Assembly (NCBI GenBank): GCA_964557575.1 | Contig: CAZLBC010000012.1 | Coordinates: 1-64,000, forward strand | DNA length: 64,000 nucleotides | Reading direction: 5' to 3' | Origin: CAZLBC01 sp964557575 | Lineage (GTDB): Bacteria > Planctomycetota > Phycisphaerae > SM23-33 | Part shown: in pieces, positions 17,677 to 26,933 of the stretch | Layout of the letters: the number at the start of each line of letters is the position of its first letter | How positions within the stretch are numbered: position 1 is the stretch's first letter | The notes under the pieces: generated by a model | The model's database searches: none | Seen by the model: only the letters and a program-made list of their open reading frames with translations | What the model was told of the DNA's origin: nothing | Made by a program: the position numbers and the translations under genes

Positions 17677-20151
17677 ATGAAAAAGACGACAGTGATATCG
17701 GCCGCCCTGTTCCTGTGCATGACGTCCGCAGGGGGCGACGTGTACGAAGACCTCGCCGCGTACGACTGGACGGCGAGCCGCGAACCCCTCGCCGCGATCG
17801 CCCGAAAGATACGCGACGCCGGAACGCCGGCCGCGCGGGAGGCAATCGAGAAAAAGCTCATACCGATACTGGCATCCGACGCGGCGGGATATCCCGCAAA
17901 ACAGTTCGTCTGCCGCATGCTGCGGCGCATGGGGACGAAGGCCTCCGTCCCCGCCCTGTCCGCGCTCCTGGCGGACGAAAAGCTCTCGCACATGGCCCGC
18001 TTCGCCCTGACCCGCCTGCCGTACCCGGAGGCGGGCGCCGCACTGATCGCCGCGATCGACAACACCGACGGTGACCTGAAGATCGGAATCATCGATTCCA
18101 TCGGCCGCCGCCGCAATCCGCAGGCCGCGGTCGCCCTGGCGAAGCTTCTCGAAAACAAGGCGACGGCGCGCGCCGCGATCCGCGCGCTGGGGAATATCGG
18201 CGGGAAAGACGCCTGTGCGGCGCTGGCCGGCGCGAAACTGCCCGCCGGTCTCGCCGTCGAGGCGCGGGATGCCCAGTTGAAGTGCGCCGACACCATGCTC
18301 GCCGGCGGAAACGCGGACGCCGCGGCGAAGGTCTACGACCGGCTTTTCGACGAAGATAACACGAAGATGATCAGGATCGCCGCCCTGCGGGGCATCGTCA
18401 TGGCGAAAAAAGAGAAGGCGGTCGATCAACTGGTCGCGCTGCTGAAACGCGGGGATGAAGACCTCGCGAAGGCGGCCGGCACGTATGTCGTCGAGGTGCC
18501 CGGTACCGCCGCGACCAAGGCCCTCGCCGCCCATCTGGACGATCTGCCCGCGGAACCTTGCGCAACACTGCTCGACCTGCTTGCCGAGCGGGGGGATACG
18601 GCCGCGTCTCCCGCCGTCGCCGCGCTGATCGACAGCGACGACGCGGCGACCCGTGTCGCCGCCGTCAGGGCGCTGGCCGTCCTCGGCGACGCCTCGTGCG
18701 TCCCGGCCCTGGCAAAATCCGCCGCCGGCGGGGGCGATACCGGCACGGCCGCGATCGAAACGCTGAACAGGATACGGGGTGACGGCGTGGGCGCGGCGAT
18801 GAGCCGTCTTTTGGAATCCGGGGACGCGGCGGTCAAGGCCGGGATCATCAAGGTCATGGCGACCCGGGCGGACCGGACGGTCGCGCCGGCACTGCTGACT
18901 GCCGCGTCTGACCAGAACGCGGACATCCGGCGGGAGGCGATCACGGGCCTTGCTGCCGCGGCCGGCCCCGACCAGGTGCCCGGCATACTCGCGCTGCTGC
19001 TGTCCCCCGCCGACACCGCCGAACGCCCCGCGCTGGCAAAGGCACTGTCCCTGGCCGCGCTCCGCGCCGACGATCCCCGCACCTGCGCCGAGCAGATCGC
19101 ACCCGCCGTGAAAAAGGCGAATAATGACACCAGGCCCCTGCTGCTCAACACGCTCGGGAGGCTGGGCGGCACGGCGGCACTCGAAGCCGTCCGCGGACAA
19201 CTCGATGCGAAAGACACGGACGTTGCCCGCGCGGCCGTCAAGGCACTGCAGGGCTGGCCGGACCCGGCCCCCGCGCCGGACCTGCTGAAGGTAATCAAGA
19301 CCACCGAGGACCCGGTATGCAAGACCCTCGCCTTCCGGGGTTATATCCGCATGGCGAACATGGCCGGGGATACAACACCCCAGCGGCGGGCGGGAATGTA
19401 CCGGCAGGCCGTTGAACTGGCGTCCACGCCGGAGGAAAAGAAGGCGGTCCTCGGCGGGCTGACCGAGGCCCATTCCGTCGCGGCACTCCAACTGGCAGAG
19501 GGGCTCCTGGACGAAAAAGGCGTGCAGGCGGAGGCGGCACTGGCCGTGGTGGAAATCGCCGCGAACATCCGCCAGGCCGATCCGGAACGGGCCCGCGCCG
19601 CGCTGAAAAAGGCGATCGAAAGCACGGACAACGCCGGGGTAAAAAAGAGGGCCCGATCCATCATCGACGAGATGGACAAGAACCGCGGATTCGTCGTCAC
19701 CTGGCTCATCAGCGGACCGTATACGCAAGGCGACGCGTTCAAGACCGCCTTCGCCCCGGAGAAGAAAGACGCGCAGGCCGAGTGGCGGCCGCTCAACAAG
19801 GGCGTCGGCCCCAAGGTCATCGACCTGAACAAGGCGGTCGGCGGGTCCAACCGGGCCGTCTACCTGAAGACCGGCGTCTACTGCCCGGCTGGCAAGAAGG
19901 TGACACTCGAGATGGGCAGCGACGACGGCGTCCAGGTGTGGGTCAACGGCAAAAAAGTCCACGCCAAAAACGCCGCGCGCCCGCTGAAAGTCGGGGAGGA
20001 TACGGCGACGGCCGCCCTCGATAAGGGCTGGAACACCTTCCTGGTCAAGATCTCGCAGGGCGGCGGCGACTGGGCGTTCTGCATGCGCGTCTGCGAGGCC
20101 GGCGGCGGCCCGCTCGAGGGGATGCGGGTCGACATCAATAAGGCACGCTGA
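17677..20151 (+). CDS. secreted HEAT-repeat protein with C-terminal PA14-like domain
   Basis: The 824-residue protein has signal peptide MKKTTVISAALFLCMTSAGG. About 600 residues of alpha-helical HEAT-type repeats follow (PALSALLADEKLSHMARFAL, ALAKLLENKATARAAIRALG, VAALIDSDDAATRVAAVRAL), each near 30 residues. The last 150 residues, from VVTWLISGPY onward, form a beta-rich domain with GSDDGVQVWVNGKKVH and KGWNTFLVKISQGGGDW, the signature of PA14-like carbohydrate-binding modules in PVC proteins. It probably scaffolds or binds glycan in the periplasm. No catalytic motif was seen. The start at 17677 is set by GGAG 9 nt upstream and the signal peptide. It follows the oxidoreductase gene closely and may share its transcript. 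Confidence 0.8.
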   Translation: MKKTTVISAALFLCMTSAGGDVYEDLAAYDWTASREPLAAIARKIRDAGTPAAREAIEKKLIPILASDAAGYPAKQFVCRMLRRMGTKASVPALSALLADEKLSHMARFALTRLPYPEAGAALIAAIDNTDGDLKIGIIDSIGRRRNPQAAVALAKLLENKATARAAIRALGNIGGKDACAALAGAKLPAGLAVEARDAQLKCADTMLAGGNADAAAKVYDRLFDEDNTKMIRIAALRGIVMAKKEKAVDQLVALLKRGDEDLAKAAGTYVVEVPGTAATKALAAHLDDLPAEPCATLLDLLAERGDTAASPAVAALIDSDDAATRVAAVRALAVLGDASCVPALAKSAAGGGDTGTAAIETLNRIRGDGVGAAMSRLLESGDAAVKAGIIKVMATRADRTVAPALLTAASDQNADIRREAITGLAAAAGPDQVPGILALLLSPADTAERPALAKALSLAALRADDPRTCAEQIAPAVKKANNDTRPLLLNTLGRLGGTAALEAVRGQLDAKDTDVARAAVKALQGWPDPAPAPDLLKVIKTTEDPVCKTLAFRGYIRMANMAGDTTPQRRAGMYRQAVELASTPEEKKAVLGGLTEAHSVAALQLAEGLLDEKGVQAEAALAVVEIAANIRQADPERARAALKKAIESTDNAGVKKRARSIIDEMDKNRGFVVTWLISGPYTQGDAFKTAFAPEKKDAQAEWRPLNKGVGPKVIDLNKAVGGSNRAVYLKTGVYCPAGKKVTLEMGSDDGVQVWVNGKKVHAKNAARPLKVGEDTATAALDKGWNTFLVKISQGGGDWAFCMRVCEAGGGPLEGMRVDINKAR

Positions 20152-20223
20152 TCGCGACCATACTATTCCTTAAACCAGCGAATAAAAACGGCTACAGCTT
20201 GCAGAATTGCTGTATGACCGGCA

Positions 20224-20250
20224 TTTCGAGTGAAACGGTTTCACTCGAAA
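20224..20250. promoter_or_regulatory. 27-bp perfect palindrome, possible LacI-type operator
   Basis: Two 13-bp arms match exactly around a single central G, with core TGAAACGGTTTCA. The core resembles binding sites of LacI/GalR-family repressors. No T-run follows, so it is not a classical terminator. The sequence just downstream holds only a truncated gene, so any regulated gene may have been lost. Confidence 0.4.
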
Positions 20251-20277
20251 GCCTTTGCGTCACAAGCAAGAAAATGA

Positions 20278-20574
20278 CCCTACGAGATACTGCAGAAGCA
20301 CCCGGACGTCGACGCGGTCGTGTCGTTCGTGGGGGAACCGGTATATACCGGCGCGTTCCCCGACACCGGAAGAAACAAATTACCCCCCCTCGTCTGTTTT
20401 GCTCCCCGGGGGACGCAGATACCCGAACTGATGAAAAAGGGCATCGTGGTATCGGCCGTCGTGCCGCGCAGCACGCCGAGCGATATATCAGCCGCCCGGG
20501 ACAACTGGTTCGACGCCCTCTACGAGGTCGTCACGCCCGAGACCGTCGACGAGTGGGCCGGGGCGGGGAAATAA
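20278..20574 (+). pseudogene. 5'-truncated remnant of an unrecognised gene
   Basis: An open stretch of about 98 codons ends at TAA 20572-20574. In frame it begins right after a TGA (20275-20277), and it has no ATG and no ribosome-binding site. It encodes EILQKHPDVDAVVSFVGEP, FAPRGTQIPELMKKG, SAVVPRS and WFDALYEVVTPETVDEW, which looks like the C-terminal part of a longer alpha/beta protein. I recall similar tails in secreted PVC proteins but cannot name the family. The 120 bp before it hold only the palindrome at 20224. The rest of the gene was probably deleted. A GTG at 20320 could in theory start an 84-residue protein, but nothing supports this. Confidence 0.5.
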
Positions 20575-20607
20575 GCAGGCCGCATCTCACCGCCCGGTAC
20601 CCGGCAC

Positions 20608-21912
20608 CTAATCGCGTTTTTCAATGGGCACGAATTCCCGGCGGTTCGGACCGCAGTACACCTGCCGGGGACGGCAGATCCGCTGCTTGCCGTCCCGCAG
20701 TTCCAGCCACTGGGCGATCCAGCCCGGAAGCCTGCCGAGCGCGAAGAGCACGGTGAACATGTTCGTGGGAATTCCCATCGCCTTGTACGAGATGCCGGTG
20801 TAGAAATCGATGTTCGGGTACAGGTTCCGCTCTTTGAAATAGGGGTCCTCGAGCGCGTGCTGCTCGAGTTCGAGGGCGATATCGAGGAGCGGGTCGTTCT
20901 TGTCCATGAAATTCAGGATCTCCCGGCAGGCCTTCTTGGCGACCTTCGCGCGGGGGTCGTATGCCTTGTACACGCGGTGGCCGAACCCCATGAGCCGGAA
21001 GGGATCGTCCTTGTCCTTCGCCCGCAGAACCGCGGCGTCGACGTCACCGCCCGCTTCTTGAATCTCCTCCAGCATCTCGATGACCTTCTGGTTGGCACCC
21101 CCGTGCAGCGGCCCCCACAGGGCGCAGATGCCGCCGGCGATTGAGGCGTACAGGTTGGCCTCCGCACTGCCGATAAAGCGAACCACGGACGTCGAACAGT
21201 TCTGCTCGTGATCGGCGTGCAGCAGGAGCAGCTTGTTCAGCGAGCCGACCATCTCGTCTCTGACATCAAGGGGATTTACGGGAGAATCGAACATCATGTG
21301 GAGAAAGTTCGAGCAGTACGAAAGGTCGTGCCGGGGGTAGACGTACGGTTCGCCGACGAATTTCTTGTACGAAAAGGCCGCTATGGTCCTGACCTTCGAC
21401 AGCAGCCGGGTCACGGTGATGTCGACGTTCTCGTCGGCGGTATCGCTCTCGAGTTCGGGGTAAAAGGTCGAGAGAGAAACCACCATCGCCGAGAGTATCG
21501 CCATGGGGTGTGCGTGCTCAGGGTAGCCGCGAAAGAAACTTCTCATGTCCTCGTGTATCATCGAATGCTGGTTCATGAGGTTCGAAAAATAAGACATCTC
21601 CTCCCGGTTCGGCAGCTTGCCGTGAACGAGCAGGTAGGCGACCTCCAGGAACGTGCAGTGTTCGGCGAGGTCCTCGATATCGTATCCCCGGTATCGCAGG
21701 ATGCCCTTCTCGCCGTCGATGAAGGTGATGTTGCTGACACAGGCGCCGGTATTGGCGTAGCCGGGATCCAGCGTGATCATGCCCGTCTCCTTCCGCAGAC
21801 GGGTTATGTCGATCCCGATCTCCCCCTCGCTGCCGGTCATCATATCCAGGGACAGTTCATGGCCCCCGGCCGCAAGTTTCGCCGCGCCTTCTTCTTTCTT
21901 TATGTCGCTCAT
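20608..21912 (-). CDS. gltA: citrate synthase (type II)
   Basis: This 434-residue cytosolic enzyme condenses acetyl-CoA with oxaloacetate to start the TCA cycle. The N-terminal extension with RLRKETGMITLDPGYANTG is typical of the long, hexameric type II enzymes. Catalytic residues are visible in LLLHADHEQNCSTS (His), GFGHRVYKAYDPRAK (His) and NIDFYTGISYKAMG (Asp). GGAGAG lies upstream of the ATG. A separate promoter just upstream shows it is not simply the last gene of the transporter/hydro-lyase operon on the same strand, although read-through is possible. It sits beside another TCA-type activity (the class I hydro-lyase). Confidence 0.95.
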   Translation of the reverse strand: MSDIKKEEGAAKLAAGGHELSLDMMTGSEGEIGIDITRLRKETGMITLDPGYANTGACVSNITFIDGEKGILRYRGYDIEDLAEHCTFLEVAYLLVHGKLPNREEMSYFSNLMNQHSMIHEDMRSFFRGYPEHAHPMAILSAMVVSLSTFYPELESDTADENVDITVTRLLSKVRTIAAFSYKKFVGEPYVYPRHDLSYCSNFLHMMFDSPVNPLDVRDEMVGSLNKLLLLHADHEQNCSTSVVRFIGSAEANLYASIAGGICALWGPLHGGANQKVIEMLEEIQEAGGDVDAAVLRAKDKDDPFRLMGFGHRVYKAYDPRAKVAKKACREILNFMDKNDPLLDIALELEQHALEDPYFKERNLYPNIDFYTGISYKAMGIPTNMFTVLFALGRLPGWIAQWLELRDGKQRICRPRQVYCGPNRREFVPIEKRD

Positions 21913-21992
21913 GTAATACGCTCTCCATCCAATAGTGGTTTTTCATCGAGGGACCAAGCGGGGGCAACACAAGCCCGAAATACGGCAGAGAG

Positions 21993-22021
21993 AGATTAAG
22001 TAATCCGCTCTCCGCCGTCAA
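21993..22021 (-). promoter_or_regulatory. sigma70-like promoter of citrate synthase gene
   Basis: On the minus strand TTGACG (22021-22016) is followed by 17 nt and TAATCT (21998-21993); TTAATC with a 16-nt spacer is an alternative -10. The -35 matches the consensus at five of six positions and the -10 is weak. The start codon lies about 80 nt downstream. Confidence 0.42.
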
Positions 22022-22068
22022 GCGAAATGATTTCCTGAAAGAGCCCGTCTCGTCGCGAACCATACCCC

Positions 22069-24348
22069 CTACCACTGGGGGGGAAGGAAATCCTCCACAT
22101 TTTCGCGCGTTATGATTATCTTCCGCAGGTAGTAGATCGGGCGGTCGACAGTCCCGCCCCGAAACCACCGGGCCGCTATCTCTACGGGCAGCGCCCCGTC
22201 CGCCTCGGCGGACTGGTAGGTGATCGCGTGCAGCCGGCCTTTTTTGATAAAATCAAGCCCGGTGCCGCTCGAACCGGCGGAAATACACACAATGTCGCCC
22301 CGGCCCGCCTCTTTCAGCGCCTCGATAATGCCGATCTGGGCCTTGGAATCGTCTGCACTGACTATACCCTTGAGCCGGTCGCCGAATTCGTTTAGCCAGG
22401 CCGACACCTGTCTCTTGGTCTTCTCGGCATCCAGATCGGTCGTCTGCATATCCAGGCACGTCATCTTCGGCGCAACCTCCTTCAATTGGGACACGACGCT
22501 CCACGTCCTGGACAGGAAACAACTGGTTCCCGCAACGTGCCGCACGATACAGTAGCCCCCTTCGCCCTTCATTTTTCGCGAGAATTCCCGGGCCAGCATC
22601 CTCATCTGCCCCCAGTCGTCCGGTCCGGTCCAGGTGATGACATACCGGTGTCCCTCGTCGACCGGCAGCAGGTTGCTCGCGATAGTGGGAATACCGGCAT
22701 CGTGGAGTTTCTTGAGCATCGGGACGGCACCCTTGGCATCCACCGGCGTTATGATCACCATGTCGGGCCTTTGGGCGATGGCCTGCTGCACCTGGTCCAT
22801 CTGGAGCTTGTTGTCGTTTCCCGCCTCCATCATAACCAGTTCCATCCCGTACAGATCTGCCAGGCGCCGCATACCGTTCCGGTAACCCGTCCAGTAGGGA
22901 TGGTCCATGTACTGGAGCGATATGACCTTTTTGCCCCGGGGACCGTCACCGGGGCTGTCCGGCAAGGGCAGCTTCGGCGTATCCCATCCGGCGTAGACAT
23001 AGTCGTACCAGTGCAGCAGGTCGTCCCGGGGCAACGATTCGGGGTCGTCGGGCCGGGCAGGAGCCTCGAGAGGTGAATGGTCGATCCAGATCAGCGGCTG
23101 GCCGTCGGTGGCCTTCAATTCCCGGGGATCGAAATCACGCGGCGCGGAAACGGATCCGCCGGGACCGGCCCCCGGGGAGGCGTGGTAGACGGTATACGTC
23201 CACATGGCGACGATCGCAACGATCGCGACACAGGCAACCGCGGATATGCATACGATGGCGAGCGTGTTTTCTTTTTTCCGGGGAGTCATTTCTTCCTGTT
23301 CCGTCCTTTCCGCCTGCAGGGAGTCGAATTCCTTCAGCAGTTCCCTGCGCTGTCCTCGTGTTGTTTCCAGCCGGGACATCCGTACCGCATCATAGAGTAT
23401 CACCGCCGCCAGCACGGCCCCCTGTGATACCAGCTTAACCGATTTGGAGGCCCCAAGATAACTCAGGCCGTTGGTCAGGCAGTTGAGCATAAAGAGGGCC
23501 ACGACGCTCATGACCGCGCTTCCCCTCCCGCCGGCCATGGACGTGCCCCCGACGATGACCGCCGCAACCACCAGCATGAGGGTCTTGGCCCCCAGGTTCG
23601 GCATGGCAGTGTTCTGACCGAGGGCGGTCACCACGCCGCCCATGGTCGACAAAACACCGGAGAGTACGAAGACCCCGATAACATATCGGTCGACCGCAAT
23701 CCCCGCATGCCATGCCGCTTCGGCATTCCCCCCGATCAAAAACAGGTTTCTGCCCGCGCGCGTACGCCTGAGAAACAGCTCAACCGCCGCCACCGGCAGA
23801 AACACCATCAGCACGCGGGGCGACCAGGGCATCATGGGATCGAGCATACCCACCACACTCATGCCCTCATCCGCGTCCGCCAGCGAGACGCTTCCCCCGC
23901 CGAGTATGATGCGGGTCAGTCCGACCAGGATGGTCATCATGCCCAGAGTGACGATGAAGGAATTAATCCGCGCCTTCGCCACCAGGATGCCGTTGACCAG
24001 GCCGATACCGCCGCCGATGCACGACACGGCCAGTAGCGTCCCGGGCCACCCCAGCGCGGGCTGAAGATACATCACGCACGCGCCGCCGATACCCATCGCG
24101 GCACCCACTGAAAGATCGAGGTGGCCCATCAGCAGCACGAGGGTAAACGCGACGGCCGCAAAGGCATCAGTGCTTGTCGCCCGGAGCATATTACCGATAT
24201 TGAACCAGGTCGGAAAGACTCCCGGCAGGAGGGCGGACATGAGGCCGAATATCGCCGCGGTCATCAGCAGCAACCGCAGGCGGTACAGCCAGTCACCGAT
24301 CCCCCATCGGCGGTGTCCGTTCGCGATGTTGTCATGCAGTTGGTTCAT
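22069..24348 (-). CDS. natural fusion: sugar-type ABC permease plus periplasmic substrate-binding protein
   Basis: The first 320 residues of this 759-residue protein are an RbsC/branched-chain-type permease with 8-10 hydrophobic helices and the signatures MGHLDLSVGAAMGIGG, ARINSFIVTLGMMTI and VIVGGTSMAGGRGSAV. A charged cytoplasmic stretch (322-360, rich in Arg/Glu) leads to an extra membrane helix (about 362-384). Residues about 473-750 form a complete RbsB/xylose-type binding protein: KKVISLQYMDHPYWTGYRNG, IAQRPDMVIITPVDAKGAVP, LKGIVSADDSKAQIGIIEAL, VCISAGSSGTG. The extra helix puts the binding domain in the periplasm, tethered to its channel. The gene lies 9 bp behind a second permease and a dual ATPase, so the importer is probably complete and heterodimeric. 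The substrate is likely a sugar or sugar acid. Confidence 0.85.
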   Translation of the reverse strand: MNQLHDNIANGHRRWGIGDWLYRLRLLLMTAAIFGLMSALLPGVFPTWFNIGNMLRATSTDAFAAVAFTLVLLMGHLDLSVGAAMGIGGACVMYLQPALGWPGTLLAVSCIGGGIGLVNGILVAKARINSFIVTLGMMTILVGLTRIILGGGSVSLADADEGMSVVGMLDPMMPWSPRVLMVFLPVAAVELFLRRTRAGRNLFLIGGNAEAAWHAGIAVDRYVIGVFVLSGVLSTMGGVVTALGQNTAMPNLGAKTLMLVVAAVIVGGTSMAGGRGSAVMSVVALFMLNCLTNGLSYLGASKSVKLVSQGAVLAAVILYDAVRMSRLETTRGQRRELLKEFDSLQAERTEQEEMTPRKKENTLAIVCISAVACVAIVAIVAMWTYTVYHASPGAGPGGSVSAPRDFDPRELKATDGQPLIWIDHSPLEAPARPDDPESLPRDDLLHWYDYVYAGWDTPKLPLPDSPGDGPRGKKVISLQYMDHPYWTGYRNGMRRLADLYGMELVMMEAGNDNKLQMDQVQQAIAQRPDMVIITPVDAKGAVPMLKKLHDAGIPTIASNLLPVDEGHRYVITWTGPDDWGQMRMLAREFSRKMKGEGGYCIVRHVAGTSCFLSRTWSVVSQLKEVAPKMTCLDMQTTDLDAEKTKRQVSAWLNEFGDRLKGIVSADDSKAQIGIIEALKEAGRGDIVCISAGSSGTGLDFIKKGRLHAITYQSAEADGALPVEIAARWFRGGTVDRPIYYLRKIIITRENVEDFLPPQW

Positions 24349-24357
24349 TTACGCGGC

Positions 24358-25362
24358 TCATTCACCGTCCCTGCCCCCCTTGCGCAGAAACCAGGAACTC
24401 AATCCGACCACGGCGATAAAGATGCCGCCCCGTATGAGATATTGCTCATCCTGGCCGATACCGGGCAGCAGGGGCATCACGTTTCCCAGGAGCCCGATCA
24501 CGAGCACCCCGCCGACGACGCCGATCGTGCTGCCGCGCCCGCCGCTCAGGGTCGTCCCGCCGATCACCACGGCGGTGATCGCCTGAAAATCATAGGTCAG
24601 CCCGCTTTCGACGTCGCCGTACATGTTGAAACTGGTCATAATGATCCCCCCGAGGGCGGCGGCGAAACCGGAAATCGCGAAGGCGGTCGCGATGACCCCG
24701 CCCACCGGAATACCGCTCAGTTTGGCCGCCGCGGAGGAGGCACCGGTGAGTTTGACCTTTTTGCCGAAACCGGTACGGCTGCGGAGGAAATACGTCACCG
24801 TCGCCATCGCGACAAACAGGACGACCGCCAGGGGCACCGCCCCGCCTATGTCCGCCCGGTAGAGGCCGGCAAAAAGGCTGCCCGGGACCGTTCCTTCGTC
24901 GACGTATACCCAGGTTCCCCCGTACGCCCAGCGGGTAATCCCATCCGCCAGGGACATGACCGCGAGTGTCCAGATAATGGGATTGAGCCTGAAGTAGCCG
25001 ATTACGATTCCGTTAACCAGGCCGATCAAGGTTCCGGCGGCCAGCCCCCCCACGAGGGCCACGACAAATCCCCCGGGGAGCAGAACCACGGACACGATGC
25101 CCGAAACCGCCATCATCGCCGGGATGGACAGGTCCACGTACCGGCCGCAGCAGGTGACGAACGACAGGCCCAGGGAGACGATGCCCAGTATCGACACGTC
25201 CTTCACCGCCTGGAGCAGTTTCTCCGCCTTCCAGAACTCGTCGGAAAGATACCGCCCGATCAGCAGCAGCACCAGCGCGACGGCGTATATGCCCAGGATC
25301 GCCAGGAGCCCCGAAAGGCCGCTTTTTCCCCCCTGCAGGCGCGCGGTATTCGATCGATTCAT
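24358..25362 (-). CDS. sugar-type ABC transporter permease
   Basis: The 334-residue inner-membrane protein belongs to the RbsC/XylH-type permease family. It has about eight hydrophobic segments and the family signatures ILGIVSLGLSFVTCCGRYVD, FRLNPIIWTLAVMSLADGI and VVIGGTTLSGGRGSTIGVVG. Its start overlaps the ATPase stop by 4 bp (ATGA), indicating translational coupling, and its stop lies 9 bp before the permease-binding-protein fusion. With two different permeases in the operon, the channel is probably a heterodimer. Confidence 0.9.
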   Translation of the reverse strand: MNRSNTARLQGGKSGLSGLLAILGIYAVALVLLLIGRYLSDEFWKAEKLLQAVKDVSILGIVSLGLSFVTCCGRYVDLSIPAMMAVSGIVSVVLLPGGFVVALVGGLAAGTLIGLVNGIVIGYFRLNPIIWTLAVMSLADGITRWAYGGTWVYVDEGTVPGSLFAGLYRADIGGAVPLAVVLFVAMATVTYFLRSRTGFGKKVKLTGASSAAAKLSGIPVGGVIATAFAISGFAAALGGIIMTSFNMYGDVESGLTYDFQAITAVVIGGTTLSGGRGSTIGVVGGVLVIGLLGNVMPLLPGIGQDEQYLIRGGIFIAVVGLSSWFLRKGGRDGE

Positions 25363-26888
25363 GCCGACAGCAACTCCCCTTCCCCGTTCGCGGCGAGCAA
25401 GAGGTGCTCTTCGGTGCAGCGGGCCCGCTCGGCTTCGCCGATGATGCGTCCCTGCCGCAGGATGAGGACGCGGTCGGAAAGACCGACAAGTTCCGGCAGA
25501 TCGCTCGATATAAGAATGACCCCCCTGCCCCGGTCGGCGATGTCCGCGACAGCCCGGTGTATGACGGCCTTTGCGTTCACGTCGACCCCCCTCGTTGGCT
25601 CGTCAAGAATGAGCACCTTCGGCTCTGACGCCAGCCATTTCGCCAGGAGACCCTTCTGCTGGTTGCCCCCCGAAAAGTTCACCATCTCGCGCCGGGGCTC
25701 CGGGGGAGATATCCCCAGAGACGCAATCATGTCTCCCACGATTCTCCGCCCCGGCCCCGGGCGATAGACGCCGCAACTGCAGTGGCGGGGGATGATCGCG
25801 GAGAGGATATTCTCTCCCATGGTCAGCCGCAGGGCGAGGCCCTCGTTCTTCCGGTCCTCGGGCAGGTAGACCAGGCCCTTTCGCACCGCGGCGGGATAAT
25901 CGCGGGGCGTGATGTCCTCCCCGTCCAGGATGACCGCACCGTCGTCGAGGGGATCGATCCCGCAGGCGGACCGGGCCAGCTCGCTCCGGCCGGCGCCGTT
26001 GAGGCCACAGATGCCGAGAATCTCACCGCGGCGGAGCTGCAGCGACGCCTTGTGAAAAAAACCGTAGCGGGTCAACCCGACTGTTTCGAATAATACGGGC
26101 CCGGGCGCTCGTGTTCTTTTCGCGTACAGGTCGGACATCGCGCCCCCGACCATCAGTTCCACCAGCCGCGTGCTGTCCACGTCCCCGATCGCACAGGTAT
26201 CCACGCGCCGCCCGTCCCGCATGATTGTTACCCGGTCGGCAATACGGAAGACTTCCGGCAAGTGGTGGGAAATATAGATAATCGCCAGGCCGCGGTTTTT
26301 CAGCGATCGGATAATGCCGAAGAGCCGCTCGACTTCTTCCCGCGACAGGGACGAGGTCGGCTCATCCATCACGAGCACACGCGGTTCGGCGGAAAGTACT
26401 TTGGCTATTTCCACCAACTGGGCCTCGTGCCGGCTCAACTCCCCGACCTCGGTCAGGGGGTCCACATCGAGACCGACCATATCGAGCCACCGCCGCGCTT
26501 CGTCGAACAAGGCCCGGCGGTCCAGGATCCCCCCCCATCGACGCGGGAGCCGACCCGCGAGAATGTTCTCCGCCACGGAGACGGGAGCGGCAAGGCTCAA
26601 CTCCTGGTAGACCATGCCGATCCCGCTGCGCCGAGCCACGGCGGGCGAACGCAGATCCACTTCCCGCCCCCCCAGCCGTATCGTGCCCGTGTAATCGTCG
26701 AACGATCCGGCCAGCGTTTTCATGAGGGTGGATTTCCCCGCCCCGTTTTCACCCATGATGGCGTGTACTTCTCCCGCCCGGGCACTGAAATCAACGTTAT
26801 CCACGGCAAGGGTGCCCGGGAAACGTTTGCTGACCGCCGACATCTCGATTACGATACCGGGTTCAGGATGTCTGCGGACATCATTCAT
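25359..26888 (-). CDS. sugar-type ABC transporter ATPase with two nucleotide-binding domains
   Basis: This 509-residue protein is the duplicated ATPase of RbsA/MglA-type importers. Domain 1 has Walker A GENGAGKSTLMK, signature LSRHEAQLVEIAKVLS and Walker B VLVMDEPTSS. Domain 2 has the degenerate Walker A GLNGAGRSELARS typical of the family, signature NFSGGNQQKG and Walker B VLILDEPTRGVDV. It energises uptake through the two downstream permeases. It follows the hydro-lyase beta subunit by 45 bp on the same strand. Confidence 0.93.
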   Translation of the reverse strand: MNDVRRHPEPGIVIEMSAVSKRFPGTLAVDNVDFSARAGEVHAIMGENGAGKSTLMKTLAGSFDDYTGTIRLGGREVDLRSPAVARRSGIGMVYQELSLAAPVSVAENILAGRLPRRWGGILDRRALFDEARRWLDMVGLDVDPLTEVGELSRHEAQLVEIAKVLSAEPRVLVMDEPTSSLSREEVERLFGIIRSLKNRGLAIIYISHHLPEVFRIADRVTIMRDGRRVDTCAIGDVDSTRLVELMVGGAMSDLYAKRTRAPGPVLFETVGLTRYGFFHKASLQLRRGEILGICGLNGAGRSELARSACGIDPLDDGAVILDGEDITPRDYPAAVRKGLVYLPEDRKNEGLALRLTMGENILSAIIPRHCSCGVYRPGPGRRIVGDMIASLGISPPEPRREMVNFSGGNQQKGLLAKWLASEPKVLILDEPTRGVDVNAKAVIHRAVADIADRGRGVILISSDLPELVGLSDRVLILRQGRIIGEAERARCTEEHLLLAANGEGELLSA

Positions 26889-26933
26889 TCTCGTGAATCC
26901 GTCCTCTTGCGGCGTCAGGCCTGCCGATAGCGG

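Noticed and set aside
17560..19962. 800-codon open frame antisense to the HEAT-repeat gene
   Set aside because: Shadow of the repeated Ala-rich codons on the other strand; no ribosome-binding site and no recognisable fold.
20224..20250. palindrome considered as a Rho-independent terminator of the HEAT-repeat gene
   Set aside because: No T-run on either side; the symmetric core looks like a protein-binding site instead.
20199..20756. 185-codon frame over the palindrome, the gene remnant and the end of gltA
   Set aside because: Arg-rich out-of-frame reading that crosses into citrate synthase; the gene remnant itself lies in another frame.
24121..25767. 548-codon plus-strand frame inside the ABC permease/ATPase genes
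   Set aside because: Antisense to three well-supported genes; His/Gly/Asp-rich shadow composition.
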